Origin: Geothrix sp.
Lineage (GTDB): Bacteria; Acidobacteriota; Holophagae; Holophagales; Holophagaceae
Reading direction: 5' to 3'
NCBI GenBank assembly: GCA_025361045.1
Contig: JANYAZ010000208.1
Location: 1 to 44,979, forward strand
Length of the DNA: 44,979 bases
The notes beneath the pieces are model-generated. The model was not told the origin of the DNA. It was given only the letters and a program-made list of their open reading frames with translations, and ran no database searches. Positions 42,783-44,979 of this stretch are shown here, piece after piece; within the stretch, counting starts at the first letter, position 1, and every line of letters begins with the position of its first letter. A program made the translations under genes and the position numbers.

Positions 42783-43445
42783 CTATGCCAGATCATCCAC
42801 GAGCACCACGATGAGGCGCTTGGGACCGTGTACGCCGTAGGCCAGGGTCTGCTCGATGTCGGCGGTCTTGCTGGGGCCGGAAATCAACAGCGCGTTGGGT
42901 GGCAGGCTGCGACCCCAACCCAGGACCTTCACGGCGGACCAGAAACTGTCCTGGATGGTGGAGGCCCGCAACAGGGCGATGTGAATGGGCGGTACTAGGG
43001 ACATGAGTCGAGGTTCGGCGGAGCCGGGCATCAGCAGCAGTCCGCCCGTTTCGGCCACGCCACCCACGGTGCCCGTGAAGCCGGCATCCACACCCGTGAA
43101 GAGCTCCTGCTTGAAAGCCTCGACGGGACGGTCGTAAGGCATCAACTGGGTGCCGCTAGCTGCCCAGGTCGCGGCGAGGGCTGCCCCGGCCTCACTGGTG
43201 GGGCCGTAGAGCAGGTTGTTCAGTCCTTCGCGGTCGCAGAACGCGCGAACCACGGCAGGCCAGTTCGCTGGCGAAGCTTCGAGGAATTCGGTATGGACGG
43301 CCTCCATGCCTTTGCGCAGGCGGACCATGCGCTCGGTGGCGGACCACTGGCGCCGTTCGAGCACGGCCGTGTCGAGGGAGGGCAGGGGGCCCGTCTCGCC
43401 GGAGGCACGAAGGCGGCCGAGGATGGCGGTGCGGGCATCAGACAT
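42783..43445 (-). CDS. lutC: Lactate utilization protein C
   Basis: 220 residues from ATG 43445 with GGGAG six bases upstream. It belongs to the LUD domain family (GVDAGFTGTVGGVAETGGLLL, LMSLVPPIHIALL, LISGPSKTADIEQTLAYGVHGP). It is the third subunit of the LutABC L-lactate oxidation complex (lactate to pyruvate). The start lies inside the last codons of lutB (8-base overlap). It ends just before the tRNA gene. Confidence 0.93.
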   Translation of the reverse strand: MSDARTAILGRLRASGETGPLPSLDTAVLERRQWSATERMVRLRKGMEAVHTEFLEASPANWPAVVRAFCDREGLNNLLYGPTSEAGAALAATWAASGTQLMPYDRPVEAFKQELFTGVDAGFTGTVGGVAETGGLLLMPGSAEPRLMSLVPPIHIALLRASTIQDSFWSAVKVLGWGRSLPPNALLISGPSKTADIEQTLAYGVHGPKRLIVVLVDDLA

Positions 43446-44880
43446 GGTTGGCTCCCTCGGTACGCATGCGCTCACTGAGCGAGCGACGGGCAGGCACGGG
43501 TTTGGTGCGGGTTCGGGTCCAGTGCTTGATCAGCGGAGCTCCGGCGGGCAGGGCCTTGCCGAAGCGGGTGGCGAACCAGGTGGCCACCCGGTAGAGGGCA
43601 GGGCGCTTGAGGACGCCGGCCCAGATGCGCCAGGCCCAGTCCTCGGTGGCCGTGCGACCGGTGCCCTTGCCCAACACATCGGACCCCACGTCTTCGTGGG
43701 TGGCTTCCCGCCGCAGGCGTACCAGGATCTCGGGGATGGGGATCTCCACAGGGCAGACCTCGGCACAGGCTCCGCATAGGCTCGAACCGTGGATGAGGTC
43801 ATGGCGAACGCCCACGCCCTCCATCTGCGGTGTGAGGATCTTGCCGATGGGGCCGGGATAGACGGCCTCGTAGGCGTGGCCGCCGATGCGGGTGTAGACC
43901 GGGCAGTGGTTCATGCAGGCGCCGCAGCGGATGCAGCGCAGGGTGGCGCGCAGTTGGGGATCGGCGTACATCCGGGAGCGCCCGTTGTCGAGGATCACCA
44001 GGTGGACTTCCTGGGGACCGTCCTTTTCGTCGGTGCCCCGGGGTGCCGTGATGAGGTTGAAGTAGGTGCTGACCGCCTGGCCCGTGGCGGAACGCGTGAG
44101 GATGGCATAGAGGGGCACCACGTCCTCGAGGCGCGCCACGACCTTCTCCAGGCCCATCACTGCAATGTGGAGGGGTGGCACGTGGGTGCTCATCCGGCCA
44201 TTGCCTTCGTTCTCCACCAGACACAGGGTCCCGGTCTCGGCGACGGCAAAGTTCACGCCCGAAAGCCCGGCGTCGGCATCGAGGAATTTCTGACGGAGGA
44301 CACGACGGGCCATGGCGGTGAGTTCGTCCACGTCCTCCGTGTATTTCGCGTCCTTGATCTTCTGACTGAACTGCCGGGCGATCTGATCTTTGTTCTTGTG
44401 GATGGCGGGCATGATGATGTGGCTGGGCGTTTCACCATCCAGCTGGATGATGTACTCGCCGAGATCGGATTCCAGGGCCTCGATGCCGTGCGCTTCAAGG
44501 TAGGCGTTGAGATGCATCTCCTCCGAGACCATGCTCTTGCCCTTGACGAGCGTCTTCGCACCCCTCGCCTGCATGATGCCCAGGATCAGCTCGTTGGCCT
44601 GCTCGCAGGTCTCGGCCCAGTGGACCTGGATGCCATTCTTCGTGCAGTTGGCCTCGAACTGCTCCAGCAGCTCGGGAAGGGCGAGCAGGCTGCGCGACCG
44701 GATGGCCGTGCTGAGGTGCCGCAGATCCTGCAGGTCGCCGGGATCCGGGAACTGGTTCCGGCGCTTGGTGATGAGGCCGTCCATGGCCCGGCGGAAGTTG
44801 GCCCGGAGCTGGGGATCCAGCAGGGCCTTCGAGGCGGAATCGCGGAAAAGGATTTCGTGTTCAGAGCTCTTAGCGTGCAT
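43438..44880 (-). CDS. lutB: Lactate utilization protein B (iron-sulfur)
   Basis: 480 residues from ATG 44880 with GGGAG seven bases upstream. The N-terminal LUD domain (KTLVKGKSMVSEEMHLN, GVNFAVAETGTLCLVENEGN, THVPPLHIAVMG) is followed by two ferredoxin-type clusters, CIRCGACMNHCP and CGACAEVCP, and a C-terminal tail. It should carry electrons from lactate within LutABC. It overlaps lutA by 11 bases and lutC by 8. Confidence 0.95.
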   Translation of the reverse strand: MHAKSSEHEILFRDSASKALLDPQLRANFRRAMDGLITKRRNQFPDPGDLQDLRHLSTAIRSRSLLALPELLEQFEANCTKNGIQVHWAETCEQANELILGIMQARGAKTLVKGKSMVSEEMHLNAYLEAHGIEALESDLGEYIIQLDGETPSHIIMPAIHKNKDQIARQFSQKIKDAKYTEDVDELTAMARRVLRQKFLDADAGLSGVNFAVAETGTLCLVENEGNGRMSTHVPPLHIAVMGLEKVVARLEDVVPLYAILTRSATGQAVSTYFNLITAPRGTDEKDGPQEVHLVILDNGRSRMYADPQLRATLRCIRCGACMNHCPVYTRIGGHAYEAVYPGPIGKILTPQMEGVGVRHDLIHGSSLCGACAEVCPVEIPIPEILVRLRREATHEDVGSDVLGKGTGRTATEDWAWRIWAGVLKRPALYRVATWFATRFGKALPAGAPLIKHWTRTRTKPVPARRSLSERMRTEGANHV

Positions 44881-44979
44881 GGGTGCGCTCCCAGAGGAAC
44901 TCGGCGATGTGCTGAACGCGCAGCGGGCTCTTTTTCGCTTCCAGGGTGCCATTCACATTGAGCAGGCAGCCGCCGTCGG
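44870..44979 (-). CDS. lutA: Lactate utilization protein A (3' end only)
   Basis: Only the last 35 codons are inside the window. They read DGGCLLNVNGTLEAKKSP, then VQHIAEFLWERTHAR and a TAA stop. This matches the end of LutA, a cysteine-rich (CCG) domain protein whose final Cys sits in a DGSCL-type motif. It overlaps lutB by 11 bases, giving the canonical lutABC order. The rest lies beyond base 44979. Confidence 0.88.
   Translation of the reverse strand, partial: DGGCLLNVNGTLEAKKSPLRVQHIAEFLWERTHAR

Overview
The window is high-GC (roughly 65%), densely coded DNA from a Gram-negative bacterium. Outer-membrane beta-barrels (a FadL-type porin and a small OMP), lipoprotein and Tat-like signals, a TonB-type domain and the lutABC lactate operon all point that way. 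The gene mix is monomeric NADP-isocitrate dehydrogenase, bacillithiol-type bshA, a BlaI/M56-TonB pair, Reg_prop sensors and LytS/LytTR with LiaF-like proteins. It reminds me of Acidobacteriota, in particular the Holophaga/Geothrix group. That placement is inferred from content, not from a marker gene. No insertion sequence, prophage, CRISPR array or rRNA is visible. This reads as a chromosomal housekeeping region with some lineage-specific genes.

Layout. 1-10.1 kb: the end of an ABC-F ATPase gene; tryptophanase and an aldehyde dehydrogenase with a long hairpin between them; coaX-birA; then ppx followed by a LeuA-like acyltransferase; and a secreted polysaccharide deacetylase. 10.1-14.6 kb: a BlaI repressor and an M56 peptidase-TonB fusion behind a promoter that overlaps a perfect palindrome, then a lipoprotein and a protein made of repeated SCP2-like units. 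14.6-17.7 kb (minus): five genes that overlap by 1-4 bases (37-residue membrane peptide, two LiaF-like membrane proteins, LytS kinase, LytTR regulator), a likely cell-envelope sensing operon. 17.8-26.8 kb: a YigZ protein, a long eukaryote-like formate-THF ligase, an S41 peptidase, monomeric IDH, a 5'-nucleotidase with its two domains in reversed order, and a membrane protein.

26.8-33.4 kb: a complete trpE-G-D-C-F-B-A operon. It is preceded by a Trp-Trp-Trp leader peptide and an intrinsic terminator, which is classical ribosome-mediated attenuation. Six of the seven genes are translationally coupled by 4-base overlaps. Tryptophan is therefore made here and can also be broken down by the tryptophanase at 3.5-4.8 kb. 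33.4-35.1 kb: a FadL/OmpP1-type porin behind a structured leader RNA. 35.1-37.2 kb (minus): yggT-divIVA-thiolase. 37.2-41.0 kb: bshA and a large propeller sensor without a kinase domain. 41.0-45.0 kb: a beta-barrel protein with a repetitive signal peptide, a GAF protein, tRNA-Met, and lutC-lutB-lutA (lutA runs off the end).

No stretch longer than 300 bases lacks a gene. Functional calls rest on recognised motifs and family resemblance by eye; no database search was run.
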